Source: Prillingera fragicola (taxonomy: Eukaryota > Basidiomycota > Tremellomycetes > Trichosporonales > Trichosporonaceae). From it: a stretch of DNA of 64,000 nucleotides. Where the stretch lies: NCBI GenBank assembly GCA_002335605.1, contig BEDY01000003.1:248001-312000 (forward strand), written 5' to 3'. Below are positions 19,094-30,171 of this stretch, one piece after another. Numbering within the stretch: position 1 is the stretch's first letter; each line of letters starts with the position of its first letter. Made by a program: the position numbers and the translations under genes. The notes under the pieces were generated by a model. The model was not told the origin of the DNA. It was given only the letters and a program-made list of their open reading frames with translations, and did no database searches.

Positions 19094-19194
19094 GGCCCTC
19101 GCCCGGATTCGAACCGGGGGCCACTCCCAACAAGCTGGAAGCTTAGAATCGACTAGACCCTAAGAGAGTATGATAACCACTACACCACGAGAGC
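19094..19194 (-). tRNA. tRNA-Pro (anticodon AGG) with a 28-nt intron
   Basis: The minus strand folds into a cloverleaf. The acceptor GCTCTCG pairs with CGAGGGC (one G-U), the anticodon stem CTCTC pairs with GGGAG, and the T arm is CCCGG-TTCGAAT-CCGGG. The loop reads TT-AGG-G, giving anticodon AGG (proline). A 28-nt intron at 19130-19157 sits at the canonical place, one base 3' of the anticodon. The discriminator base is C, as in yeast tRNA-Pro. A T-run follows. Confidence 0.92.
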
Positions 19195-19511
19195 TTGATG
19201 AAAATGAAGTACTGGGTTGGTCAGGAGCGTGCTGGGCGTACCACTCGAAGATGTTGGATGCAACATGCCGACAGTCTTGCAACTCTTATGCTCCTCTTCA
19301 CCCATAGCATAGGCTCGTCTTCATCACCCATCCTCCCCATCGTTCCCCTCGCCCACACTGATTCTTGATACTGAAACCATGCTACCCCATTCACAAGGAT
19401 CTGCAGGCCGCGACCATTCCCCAAGTGCACACCAAAGGAGGTCCTCGAGCAGACCCCACCACATTGTCCACTAATGCACATCCCAGCACCTCCCTCTTCA
19501 CCTCAACCGAC
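19195..19511. other. Intergenic region
   Basis: 317 nt upstream of both the tRNA-Pro (minus) and the coiled-coil gene (plus). It may also hold the leader of the latter; an in-frame Met at 19365 would extend that protein by 49 residues. I see nothing else. Confidence 0.4.
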
Positions 19512-20357
19512 ATGGTCAGAGAAACATTCAAACCGCCCTCTGTGGCCTCCAACGCCAGCGCAACCGCGACAATTCTGACAGCCCTCTCACGCGTCGCTTC
19601 TGCGGTCCGCCGCCGTCCTCGACCCAAGAAGAAGCACCGTCAGCGCTCCAGCAACGTTCCCAGTCCTACCGACTCGTACGCTGCTGCCTCAATCGACGCC
19701 GCCCCCTCCGCCTGGGTACCCATCCCATACCATCCGAACCGCACCGAGGCTCCCTCGACGCACTCTACCGACGACACTCCAGCGTCCCGAGCAGAGACCT
19801 TTGGGCGCGCAACCGACGTTCCCCTCGTCACGGTCGTGATCGAGGACACGGACGACCCGTCGCCCAGAGATGAAGAGGTGCTCCACCCCTCGTCGCCTGA
19901 CACCGAAGTGTCCATCCCCGCGTCCTCGCCCCCACGCACGTTTGGGCGCAAGCACCTCAACGCGTCGGTGATTACCATTCAGAGCGCGGACAAGATCCAA
20001 GCGCCTATCGCCGAGGACGTGCAGACTGTCCGTGACCAGCTGTACGCCACGGAGCAGCAGCTGGACCGCGCCCGTGGGGAGCTCGCGCATTCCCTGGCCG
20101 TGGCGCGGCAGCTTACCGCGTACAACGAGGCGTTGCTGGGTGAGAACAAGGGTCTGCATGAGACGAACATTCGGCTGCGGGGCGAGATCGCAGAGGTGGG
20201 CGAGGCGAATGCGCTGTTGAGGAAGGATCTGGATGAGCTGCTTGCGCGCAGCACGCGGAGTATTCCGAGTGAAGGGGAGGTGATTGGTGAGTCTTGGTGT
20301 AGGGATGGGGCTGACGGGTCAGCTGGGCGCGAGTCGCCGTCCCCAATGCCACGTTGA
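19512..20357 (+). CDS. Coiled-coil protein of unknown function
   Basis: Exon 1 is 19512-20286, intron 20287-20322 (36 nt, GTGAGT...CTGACGGGTCAG), exon 2 20323-20357. The spliced protein has 269 residues and ends AGRESPSPMPR. The first half is basic and then Ser/Thr/Pro-rich (RRRPRPKKKHRQR is a likely nuclear signal). Roughly the last third is a heptad coiled coil (VRDQLYATEQQLDRARGEL onward to LLRKDLDELLARS). The intron is a multiple of three, so both spliced and retained forms are translatable. The start at 19512 (ACATGG) was preferred to the upstream Met at 19365. No enzyme or binding domain is recognised. It lies next to the ubiquitin-like trio and shares the coiled-coil style, but has no ubiquitin-like end. 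Confidence 0.7.
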   Translation: MVRETFKPPSVASNASATATILTALSRVASAVRRRPRPKKKHRQRSSNVPSPTDSYAAASIDAAPSAWVPIPYHPNRTEAPSTHSTDDTPASRAETFGRATDVPLVTVVIEDTDDPSPRDEEVLHPSSPDTEVSIPASSPPRTFGRKHLNASVITIQSADKIQAPIAEDVQTVRDQLYATEQQLDRARGELAHSLAVARQLTAYNEALLGENKGLHETNIRLRGEIAEVGEANALLRKDLDELLARSTRSIPSEGEVIGESWCRDGADGSAGRESPSPMPR

Positions 20358-20551
20358 GGTGTCTGTTCGTTACAGCACCTTATCTTGCACACAATGTGAC
20401 ATGACTGGACGACACACTGCTGAAGCGAGTTGCGTCAGTGCTAATTCCACCCTTCGCCGTTCTGACATCATAATAAAACTCTTTCTGACACTGGCTCATC
20501 ATATGCGCCGTTCCATCACTGTTTTCCCTATCATTACTCAACACTCCCATC

Positions 20552-21228
20552 ATGGTTCACCCTATGACTATTCTCACCGACAACGAATCCACGATCTCTC
20601 GCCCTTCATCCCCAAGTCCTTCCGACACCCTCAGTGTCTCGACTGAAATCACATGCGACCTTAGCATTTCCTCAGACTGTGAGGCAGGCATTGCCCAGCT
20701 GTTGGCCCAGCTTGCCGCAAAAGACAAGCGCATCGAGGAGCTCGAAGCCGAACTTCAGCGCATCAAGCTCAGCGTCCCCGCCCCCGAAAGCGATACGGCC
20801 GTCAGCACCGAGTCTGAGGAGACCACTCAGTTTCGCCGGCAAATGAAGCAGCTTGAGGACAAGTTGGACGCCCACATCAACCGCAAGCCTGACCCGTCTC
20901 CCGACGCCTTTCCCATTCTCATGAAGCATGGCAGTCAAACCTTCAGCACTGGTCGCTGGGACTGTGACATCACCCCCAGGACGACCGTTCAGCAGCTCAA
21001 GGTACGTCCACGAACGCGCACTGCTGACACGTGCCAGTCTTATTGGATTCGTAATGTCCCGGGCATGACGGAGGTGGATATCAGGCGGATGAGGTACGTG
21101 CTCTACGCTTTGGTCAAACTCACCCCGTCAGCCTCTGTTGTCCTCGCAAGTACACGCTGCCGGGACATGTCACACTGGGTAGCCAGGGCATTACGGACGG
21201 CTGCAAGGTCTTTGTCAATCTTCACTAA
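20552..21228 (+). CDS. Coiled-coil protein with divergent ubiquitin-like C-terminal domain (member 1)
   Basis: Exons 20552-21001, 21038-21093 and 21132-21228 join in phase to 200 residues. The N terminus is Ser/Thr-rich, followed by a coiled coil at about 45-110 (LAAKDKRIEELEAELQRIK). From residue 119 the chain resembles a beta-grasp fold: a first hairpin (FPILMKHGSQTF, WDCDITP), a helix start TTVQQLK, and a final TLGSQGITDGCKVFVNLH that parallels the end of ubiquitin. There is no C-terminal Gly-Gly, so conjugation is unlikely; a binding or scaffolding role would be an inference. The first intron follows codon 150 (LK), phase 0, exactly as in the two neighbouring paralogues. The ubiquitin-like call rests on pattern only and needs profile or structure support. 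Confidence 0.68.
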
Positions 21229-21524
21229 GCTGTTAGCCGAGTCGTGTCTGTGAGTGTGGTGGGAGACGTGAAACGTGATAGATGCCTGCACCAAATTGTG
21301 CAATGAGGCTTTGGAACCGATCACTTCTTGTCATTCACACTGGCCCAAGCCTAGGGCGTTGTTCATGCATTGACTTTGCTTCGTCAGCAACCCCCTTTCA
21401 TAATTGAGCATGAGGATCACTGACCAACCACCTCGCACACAGGTGGCTGGTTGTTGTGTTACATGCCGAGCGAAATGTGATGGTCAAGGATTATTAGACT
21501 TCTCTTCGCACCAACCCACATGGT

Positions 21525-22200
21525 ATGGCTCTTGTCCTGATGACCGACGAGTGTGTTCTATTTGACTGATTCATGAATCACTCACAGCGTCTACGTTCGC
21601 CTCCAATCCACGCCTACTCTTCCAACTGGTCCTGTCCCAACACTTCCCCACTTCACAGGCAACGGCTGCCGCGCCCATGACAAAGCAAAATTCAGAGCAA
21701 AACGCAATACCAGCTCTTCAAGCCCGTTTAATGCCAATCACAAAACGAACCAATCTCTGCAAGAGGAGCAAAAGCAGTCCTCAACACCCAATGCCTCCCA
21801 CTTGTGTAAGCCAACGACTGACTTCGCTGGACACCAGGTTCCGTTCCGCGGCCACAAAAAGCGTACGTCCACGGACAAAGCCATTGCTGTCCACCTGTAT
21901 TGCTTGGACAACCAAACCAACATCACCTGCGTCATTTCCCCATTCAAGACTGTACTGGAACTCAAGGTGTGCCCGGGCGGGCCCTGAGCTGACAGGAGCA
22001 GCAGCACTATCTCATGGCACTATACCCCAGTGTTCTCTCTACCAGAAGGATTTGGTGAGTACATACCATGCTCACTGTGCCGTCGGGCTCGTCTCTGCTG
22101 GACGCTAATGCACCATAATGGTAAGGAGCTCGAGAACGGCAGTACCCTCCGTGCTGGTATAATTGGGCATGGTGATCACATCGAGGTCAGGATAAAATGA
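21525..22200 (+). CDS. Ubiquitin-like-fold paralogue (member 2), 3' part unresolved or broken
   Basis: Exons 1 (21525-21550) and 2 (21588-21966) join in phase to 135 residues starting MALVLMTDDVYVRL. They end in a beta-grasp-like hairpin (AIAVHLYCLDNQTNITCVIS) and helix start TVLELK, followed by a phase-0 intron at the same place as in the two neighbours. The last segment, about 22123-22200, reads ELENGSTLRAGIIGHGDHIE and closely parallels ubiquitin's LEDGRTL region. The exon between them (about 22002-22053) cannot be joined to the last one in frame with ordinary GT-AG sites: the only nearby acceptor leaves a one-base mismatch. It is either a recent frameshift, an unusual splice site or an exon I misread. 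The N terminus is disordered. Confidence 0.45.
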
Positions 22201-22382
22201 GATGCAATGGAGTCGCAAGCACAACACCGATTGTCGTGGCCGGATGAGCGGCCCGCTCAGACTTTATGTCACTCGCACACGCCTACAGTATGTATCTGTA
22301 TAGTACATGCATCGCCGCCAGCCGGCATCGCCCGTCTACAAAACCAATGTACAAAATGATAGCGGATAAATGGTCGGAGAAA

Positions 22383-23191
22383 CTACTCATCACACCCAAA
22401 GCTCACCCACACTTTACTGCCCTGCCTCAAGCCGTTGTCCTTTAGCGTTCGCGAGTTGTAAGGGGGTAAGAACTCTAATGAATCGGATATTCGGAGACGC
22501 ATGGTCTTTAGCGCTGTGAGCTTGTCGGGGCCTCTGTACGTGTCGTCGAGATACACTGTCTGGCGGGCGTGAGCTGTGATCGCATTGACTGGAGGAGCAG
22601 ACTGACCTTTAAATCGTACATGGTCATTGTGGGGGATACGGCCACTTGGGCAATCGTAGTTGGTGTCCTCCCATTACCCGTGAGCAGGGTGATACCAAAC
22701 CCGCCCTCGATCTTGGTTCGCGCACCCATTGCCATCCACACCGTGACCCTTCCCTCTGATGTCCTGACACTCTCGCTGTTTTGATTCTTCTGGTGTGCAG
22801 AGAGTCGCCTAATGTCGCTGTGCAGCTCCGAGTTCTTGCGCACCAGTATTGCGTTGAGGGCGTACAGGCGGCTCAGCTCTGCTTGATAGGTTGCAAAGTC
22901 GGCTAGTGGTGAGCCTGTGGGCTGGGGTAGCTTGGCAGGGGGCAGGGATGGCCATGTCGAGGGCGGGGTTTGGGGTTGACAGATCGAGTCCATCGACAAG
23001 GGGTGTAGGTGGTCGTTGGTGGCTGGGAAGCGATACTCGCTGGGTGATCCAGTGTGTAGGTCCCCTGAGGAGGGGAATGCGTAGGCGTTGGGGGAGCAGC
23101 CAAGGTCTGGAAAAGGATATGGATATGGGGAGAAGGTGCGGTCGGGGGTCATGGAGGGCGTGTAGATGTCCAGGGGAGTAGAGTGGGACAT
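22383..23191 (-). CDS. Coiled-coil protein with divergent ubiquitin-like C-terminal domain (member 3)
   Basis: Exons 23191-22607 and 22559-22383 flank a 47-nt intron and encode 253 residues. The N terminus is Pro/Ser/Tyr-rich (FSPYPYPFPDLG), then a short helix (TYQAELSRLYALNAILVRKN). From about 160 the beta-grasp-like domain runs GFGITLLTGNGRTP, VAVSPTMTMYDLK, intron, LRISDSLEFLPP, NSRTLKDNGLRQGSKVWV. NSRTLKDNGL matches ubiquitin's DGRTL-x-(D/Y)-x-(I/L) element best of the three. The intron follows codon 195 (LK) in phase 0, the shared position. The chain ends FGCDE without Gly-Gly. It is transcribed towards members 1 and 2, so the cluster includes an inverted copy. Confidence 0.7.
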
Positions 23192-24395
23192 TATGGTAAG
23201 TGATAGTTGTCTCTGGAGACAAAGAATGGGAAGGGTGGCACTTATGTATCCATCTGCCACATGCTTGACTCTACTCAGTCCGTGATCAAGCTGGCCAGTT
23301 CCGCTTCGCGAGATACGCGACGACGCATCGGAACAACTAGGACACGTTACTCTTGAAAGCCTGGCTTGAGCGGGTGACGGCCCGGTCCTGATCTGATATG
23401 TTCTTTTCTGAGATGAGATGCAAGTACCGCCGGCAGCGGTGGGCAGCGATAGACACATCTCAGATTCACAAGCTGGAATATGAGATTGCAGGTGGCGACC
23501 GGTGCGAGTAAGGTGGCTCACGCAGCGGGAGGGACTTGGCAGCTGACTGATTGTTGTTTTCGAATGCCGCTCGTCGTCATCAGTCAGCTTGGCCCAATGA
23601 TATTACAAGTGGTGTTATCTTTTGGAGGTTTATGCGATATTGATGTCGGATGGAGAACTGCCCGGATGTGGATGTGGACGACCCGGGCCGGTCCGATTGG
23701 TGAAGGGATGTCTGCTTGGGGTGATGACTCGGTTTGTTTGCTGTTGCTGTTAAACTTGGGTTGGTCAACTCTTTCTCAGATAGTATTCAGCCGTAATGTC
23801 AGTTAAGGCAACTCCGTGCAAGCAGATCAGGCGACACTGTTCTTGGCCAAAGTCGATCCGCCACCAACAGTGTCGCTGGGCAAAGCAGTGAAGTGAATGC
23901 GAGGTAGAGGATGGGCTGCAAGTGGTCAGTTTGGCCCCTACCTGATAGGATAAATCACTTACTACGCTGTCTGTGGTTTCTCGCCGGTACTCCAGCCCGA
24001 CTGATGGTCAAGAACAAGTCCGGCTCAGTCATTGGCAACCGCACTTATAACCCTTTGAGCGCTGGCACTGCCGCCTTGACTGGGGCATCAAAAACGAACG
24101 TCAGTTGTTCCCAGCACAAGTGGCACCTTTAACGGCTTCGAGGTCTGGATCAAACAGCCCTAGCACACGAACCTTTGAGACAACCATCTGATGTCGCGTC
24201 GCAGTCGTGTCCGTAGTGTTCGTGTGCAGGATGGCGCCCTTTTTCCGAGTTCCGGAATTGTTCCGCATCGGACCGGTTGCCGGACCGGCCAACACCGACG
24301 ACATCGTGCATGACCTGCCCATTTGTGACTCTTTCATCACGCACTCCTCTCCACCCATCTCATTCACCATCGTGGCTGCTACCAAGAGTGCAACC
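23192..24395. other. Intergenic region (divergent promoters)
   Basis: 1.2 kb between ubiquitin-like member 3 (minus) and the gene at 24396 (plus). A short frame at 23911-24132 (residues LMVKNKSGSVIGNRTYN) looks slightly protein-like, but I could not join it to any other exon. No RNA gene or repeat is seen. Confidence 0.4.
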
Positions 24396-26133
24396 ATGGA
24401 CGCACCAGAGTATACCGATCTCCATCGCCAAGTCTTTGACAAGGGCATGGAGGTCCTCGACGCGACTTATGCGCCACCTCTCCTCTGGCAATCGGCAAAG
24501 TACAGCTCGTGGTACGCTGTAGGCCTCCTGGCACGCGCTGGTCCCGGCGACGTGGACCGCGCAAACGCATTGTTGGAGAATTGTCTTGCTGCGCAGGATG
24601 TGGACCCCTCCTTTGAAGCTGGCTTTGGAACGTACGTCCTCTCTCCTGCCTGCTCATTACTGACCACCAGGTTCAAGAACCGCTTCGACCAGCCTCTCCC
24701 TTCCGGCCCAGACCCGGTGTGGACCCAAGGCGTACGTCCCGCCTCGTGGATTTATAACTGACATTAGGCCTACGACGGATACGACATGAACAACGCGCTC
24801 TTCCTCACCATGGGCACGATGGTTGCCGATGCCGAGTTTTCGCACCTCCTCGAGCCTGAGCTCCGGCCCAAGCTTTACGCCGCCATGCACAAGGCCATGC
24901 AAGGCAACGCTAAACGCGGTCTTGACTTCCACGGCGACAACATGCATGAGAGCTACAGCAACGTACGTCCCTTCTCCCGTGTCCAGCTCATGACAGCCCT
25001 ACCTCCTCCGCTGCGCATGTACCGCCTACGTCGCAAACCTCGTCAACGACAGCGACCTCGCCGCCAAGGCTGAGCAATGGGCACGCGCTGCCGTGACAGA
25101 GTTTGACAAACACGACACGCCCGGCGAGTTCAACTCTCCGACCTACGCCGGCGTGACGTTGATGGCCCTCTCGCTGGCTAAATACTGCCCCCCCTCCTCC
25201 CTTCTCGCCAAGGAGGCGCCGCGCATTATCGGATCGCTGTGGGACTCGCTCGCTGAAGTATACAACCCTACGCTGCGCAACATTGCGGGTCCCTGGGACA
25301 GGACCTACGGCTTCTGCATGACACGGTACTTTGCCACCATCGGCTGCAACATCGCAGCCCTCACCGGTCTCGAGGCCGCGCCAATGCCGACCCCACTCAT
25401 GGGGTCGGAACACGTCGCCGACGTCGCAATCATCCCCATCACCATGCTCGTCGCGCCCTACACCGAATCCACTCTTACCCCCGAGGCGAGAGCCAAGTTC
25501 ACCGCACTCAAGCCCCACACCTACACGCCCACAGCCTACAGTGGGCACCACGACCACGCCCCGCGCAACTACACGTTCCACCTCGCCGACGGCCTCAACG
25601 TCGGCGGCATGGGGTTTGACGAGGACGTCGTCGGTGGACCCAACGGCAACCCGTACCAGTTTGTACCCGGTGTGATCCAGTGGGATGCTGGCCGGCACGG
25701 GGGTGGGTGCGGGTGGATTGCCGTTTGGCCAGAGGGCGCTGCGGCTGACATTGCTGCGACGCCGGGGAGCTTGCGCGTGGCGTACAAGCGGCCTACGCCT
25801 GGTGGGGCTGATGGGCATGCTGGTGGAGAGGTCGCGTTGCCAAAGAGCATCACGCTGCATATCGGGTGCATGCCATACCTGCAACTCGACGCCAACGCGT
25901 TCGCGACTGGTGAGGCGAGTCTGCCTGGCCTCGATGTCAAGGTCAGCGGCAACGTCGTTGAGCGCGGGGAGAGGCGGTTCACGTTCACCAAGGAGCAGGT
26001 CCTGCATGGTGTAATGTTTTATAAGCTGTCGTACGTCTTCCCCCGCGAGTTGTGGGAGACGGAGGAGCCGGCGCTCCTGATCGAGTTTAGCAAGACTACA
26101 CCCCCAGTTTATCCCCTGCGATTCGCACCGTAG
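24396..26133 (+). CDS. Uncharacterised fungal protein, possibly an alpha-toroid enzyme
   Basis: Four exons: 24396-24631, 24671-24731, 24768-24962 and 24997-26133, with introns of 34-39 nt. The product has 542 residues. I do not recognise the family with certainty. The first 300 residues are helix-rich with repeated aromatic motifs (WQSAKYSSWYAVGLLARAG, YDGYDMNNALFLTMGTMVAD, FNSPTYAGVTLMALSLAKY), which suggests an (alpha/alpha) toroid as in glycan-active lyases, terpene-acting dehydratases or related enzymes. The last 150 are beta-rich. His and acidic residues in LDFHGDNMHESYSN and FNSPTYAG could line an active site. There is no signal peptide or membrane span. Splicing is well supported: each donor is GTACGT and every join keeps frame. 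The start ATG at 24396 is in good context (ACCATGG). Confidence 0.78.
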
Positions 26134-26199
26134 CCTACCTCATAACCATGCATCTGACCTTGTTACACCTGCCTGGTCGCCACGTCCTCCTGCGCCTAC

Positions 26200-27060
26200 T
26201 CACGCCTTGTCCTTCCCCATGGCCTCTGCAAACTCCTCCATCGACTTGAACTCCCAGTCTGGCACGATATCATCCAGTCCACTCACACCCATCACGGCCC
26301 TCGCACGCGAGATCCAAGCGCCCTTCATGCCCTTTTTGTGGCCCGGCTGGATATCGTGCAGCTTTGAGTTGGCCACGATGAGAATGTCGTCCTTGTCGAT
26401 CCCAAACTCGGACTTGATGTGCGAAACCGCATAGTCAAAGTTGGCCTGGGCGGGCTTGTACGATCCAACTGTGCGTCAGCGCCGCACAAGCTTGGGCGCT
26501 CACTGTTCTGAGCGGTATAGATGGCATCGAAGGCAAAGCCGTTCTCCAGCTTTTTCTTGGATCTGATCGTCAGTCATAGACTGAACAGGAAATGGACCAC
26601 TTACACGTCAAAGCTGTCGTTGTTGACGTTACTGAGAATGACGAGCTTGAGACCCAGGTTGTGGAGCTTGAGCAGCGCTTCCGCCGAGTCTGGGAAGGCA
26701 GGCCAGGAGCCGACCGACGCGCCAAAGGCCTTGGCGTCGGCTACACCTTCAGCCCAATTCCTCAAAATCACTCACCCTCACTGGCCTCGACGCCGAGCTC
26801 CTTGGCCGTGGCGAGATACGAGGTGCTCAGGCTGCCGGTCAGCTCCGCCCCCGTGGCGCAACTCACACTTCCGGGTAGGGCATGGTAGGCGTCTCGACCT
26901 GGATTCTGTTCTCGTGCTTTCCCAACACACTAAAGTATGCGTCCCGCGACGGCGCGCTGGGACCGGAGAGAAAGGGTGTGTTGTCCACCATGCCCTGCTC
27001 CCAGTTGATGAGGGTGCCGTAGCAGTCGAACAGGAGGGCTTTGTACGATTTCATCGACAT
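26200..27060 (-). CDS. HAD-superfamily hydrolase, (S)-2-haloacid dehalogenase type II-like
   Basis: Five exons: 27060-26867, 26831-26776, 26740-26605, 26562-26504 and 26468-26200, all joins in phase, 237 residues. Motif I is [11 protein letters not shown] (nucleophile Asp at 12), motif [12 protein letters not shown], motif III the Lys in [11 protein letters not shown], and motif [22 protein letters not shown] followed by WISR. This is the pattern of the haloacid dehalogenase type II group, cytosolic hydrolases whose fungal members are often of unknown substrate. Spacing and length are normal. A Met two codons downstream ([10 protein letters not shown]) is an alternative start. The gene has its own promoter in the 379 nt that separate it from the sugar transporter, also minus-strand; that gap holds nothing else visible. 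Confidence 0.88.
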
Positions 27061-27439
27061 TGTGGGCTGTGGTGGTAGTGAGTGATGTGGATGGATTGGA
27101 GCTCGAGGGAATGTGTGAGTGACGATGCTACTGAAATAGTGAATGCGAGGGTGGTGAGAGATGATGACAAGTCGAAGAGTGAATGCCGGTCCGGCTGCCA
27201 TGATCACATCGAGTTGCCCGACGTCCCGGTGGAGGTTGCCCGCTCGGCCTGGTGGCGGCTCGTATGAGAGCAAACCGCCAGCAACCAACGCATGCCTGTG
27301 CTAGTTCCAGCATGCTTAGAATAGACATCAAGTAAGACGTGGCCTTCACGATTGCATACCAGCAAGACAACTATCCTATCGCTTCCGTAACCTTTCGACT
27401 CTCGATTCCCTCTTCTTTCGAGCGTTCTGCCCTGTTGGT

Positions 27440-29207
27440 TTATGACTTGAAGTCAACATGTTCTACGTCCGGACCGTGCTTTTCATCGTCAAAAGAAGCC
27501 GGGGCCTGACCACCCTCGGCGGCTGAGTTCTCATCAGCGTGGCGGAGCCCACGCATGTGCGGGGGCAAGTGGATCAACACCTTTTCGCCGGTGAAGAGCA
27601 AGTCGGACTCCTCGAGGGTGAGTCCGACTGTCTCGGGGTAGAACATGTAGAGGATGGGCACGAACGCGGCGTTGAAGACTGCAAAGTAGATGTAGGTCTT
27701 GTAGCCGATAGAGTCGATTGAGATTGGAATGACCGTGACGACGACATAGGTCCAGAGCCAGTTGGAGGCAGACCCGAGCGCGGATGCTGGGGCACGGATG
27801 GGGAGCGGCGTGTACTCGGAGGGGAGGAGCCAGGGGATGGCAAGCATGCCGACCGAGAAGAACGAGGTAAAGCAGAAGAGCATGACGACAGCCACGATTC
27901 CGGGTGCAAACGCACTAGTGGACGTGCAGCCGGCCAGGACGGCCATGCAGAAGGTCTGGCCAATGGCCGAGGTGAGCAGGAGCTTGCGGCGGCCGACGCG
28001 GTCGAGAATCCAGATGGGGATAAGCGAGGTGATAAAGTAGGAAATGCCGTTGAAGCCACTGAGGAGAAGTGAGAGCTTGTGGGGCATGCCGAGCGACACT
28101 TCAAAGATGACTGGCGCGCTGGAGCTCGTTAGTACAGTATTCTTGAACACAGTGCTTTGAGAAACTCACTAGTACGAGATAAAGTTGATGCCCGACCACT
28201 GCTGCATAAACTGACACCCAAAGCCGAGCATGACACGGTGAAAGCTCCTGTCGCGAGAGGTAAAGCATGCCCTGACGGGCGAGACGGGGTTTCCGTTCTT
28301 GTCCTTGGGGCAAGCCGCAATCTCGGCAGCCAAAGCAGCCTTGATCTCATTGAACTCTGCGTCGAGGAGTTGACCGCGGTTCTCGCCCGTGTGCCGCGAG
28401 AGGCGGTCGAGGACATCGCGCGACTCGTCGTCAAAGCCGTGCTTGAGCAGCCAGCGGGGAGATTCGGGGCAGAACTGAACAAAGACCAAGCACACGAGCG
28501 CGAACGCACACTGGAAGGCAATGGGGACGCGGAACTGGGCCGCGCTGTCGCTGTAGGACATGCCGTAGTCGAGCCAGTACGAGATGCAGACGCCAAAGAT
28601 GGTCGCTGCGAGCTGGGTCGCGATCGCACGCCCACGCTTGGCGGCCTGGATGCATTCCGAGTGGAATACGGGCACGGTAGACGTGTTCATGCCGTTGCCG
28701 ACTCCAGTGATGATACGCCCAACGATGATCTGGGGGATCCCATACGAGGTGGTCTGAATAATGGCGCCGACGATGAGGATACTGCAGCCGTAGATGATTG
28801 TGCGGCGACGGCCAAAGTACTCGCCGTAGAAAAAGGTAAGCAGAGAACCGACGAGACAGCCAATGCTGCCGGGGGTCAGCGCCTGTTACGTGCATGCAGC
28901 CAGGTTGCGTACTCGTAGATGGCGACGACAGTGCCTTGGAGCGTGGCCGAGCCAGTCTTATTGTTGGTAATGTCTTCTCGTCAGCGCGGCCGTGTCTGTG
29001 GAAACCTACCAATCTCCGGAAACTGCTCTGTAAAAGCTTTGCCGGTGAGCAGACCAGACATGACTCCCTGGTCGTAGCCGAGCAGCATCATGGCTGAACC
29101 GCAGCTGGCTGTCAGCTACCCACCGCCAGCGAGCAGACTTACCAGACAGAGAGCAGAAACTGCTGCTTCCACCCGCTCGTAATCGCAGTGGTGCGAGGAC
29201 CGTGCAT
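27440..29207 (-). CDS. MFS sugar transporter
   Basis: Five exons: 29207-29143, 29104-29010, 28973-28913, 28865-28170 and 28118-27440, giving 531 residues. Sugar-porter signatures are all present: LLGYDQGVMSGLL in span 1, AIYDIGCLVGS and FGRRRTI around spans 2-3, VGRIITGVGNGMNTSTVPVF, PESPRWLL, QQWSGINFISYY, DRVGRRKLLL and the C-terminal PETVGLTLEESD. It should carry hexoses or related solutes across the plasma membrane; exact specificity is not readable. Introns are 36-51 nt, and the fourth has the classic TACTAAC branch site. The second joining site, CAG-C, was chosen because it alone keeps span 1 in frame. A TATA box lies about 105 nt upstream. Confidence 0.92.
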
Positions 29208-30171
29208 GTTGTCGTGAAGAGGAGGTCAATGTGGGGTAAGAAGTGAATGGGAGTGCAAAAAGCGGGCCTCCAGGTTTGATGAGAAGCAGCCCCACTCTTG
29301 CCATGGGCCCCCCTTATATAAACAGTTGGGCAACAGCAACTGGAGCACGACACGACTCGCCAAGCACTATCCACTGTTCAATTGGGTGGGTAGGTGGAGC
29401 GACCAGGGAAGAGGAGGGTGGAAAAAGCCCAGGCACCGATTGTGGTGAGGATATCCACCGAGGCATCCACCTCTGCTCCCTCTCACCGCGTAGACCGTCT
29501 GCATGATAGCCCACAATCTCGCCCAGGGGTACGGTACAATGCATTACCCTGTGTGGAAACAGCAGAGACCTGCAGGTAGCTGCTGGACCCGAGGAGAGGG
29601 GCTGCGGCGGTGACTCCAGTGTGGTGCAAGCCTCGGTGGAGGCGGGTTTGGCCGGTTGACCGAACCAAATAATCCAATCTCCGCGACGCAGGTACATCGA
29701 GCGCTGGGAGTGACGGTGGGCTGCCTGCTTGTGCCGACAACCCGGAGAGTGGGCTCTCTCTCGTGGGTCCCTTGGCCCCGGTTCGTCATTGCGGGAACGA
29801 GGCGCCCATGTAGTATCAGTGCTTGGTATCAGTGGGCTTTGATCGACACTGATAACTCCCCCGGCATCCTCCTGCCGGGTAAACCACATCTGCTTGGTTG
29901 TACCTTTGCAGTATCTCTAGCTGCTGCGAAACATGTTTCCACTGGTTTCCACTGACTATGGCCGCTCCATCTATCGACGCAGGCCACCGGATCGTTCTGT
30001 GGAAACCGACATTGAGGCGGGACCACAACTCCAACAACGTTCCGATACCGAGCTTATCGCCCTGGCCCCCCGCAGGAAGAGCCAACTCCGCAATGCATGC
30101 AGGAGAAGGCATCTCCGCGTTGAGAGACTGGAGAAAGCATTTCCGTGTGCGTGCGTGTCGTGCATGCATTG
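29208..30171. other. Intergenic region
   Basis: 964 nt upstream of the sugar transporter and downstream of the unidentified minus-strand gene at 30172. Frames on both strands overlap and show no domain. I see no other feature than the TATA box. Confidence 0.4.
29313..29322 (-). promoter_or_regulatory. TATA box of the sugar transporter
   Basis: The minus strand reads TTTATATAAG about 105 nt before the ATG at 29207, a normal distance. Confidence 0.6.
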
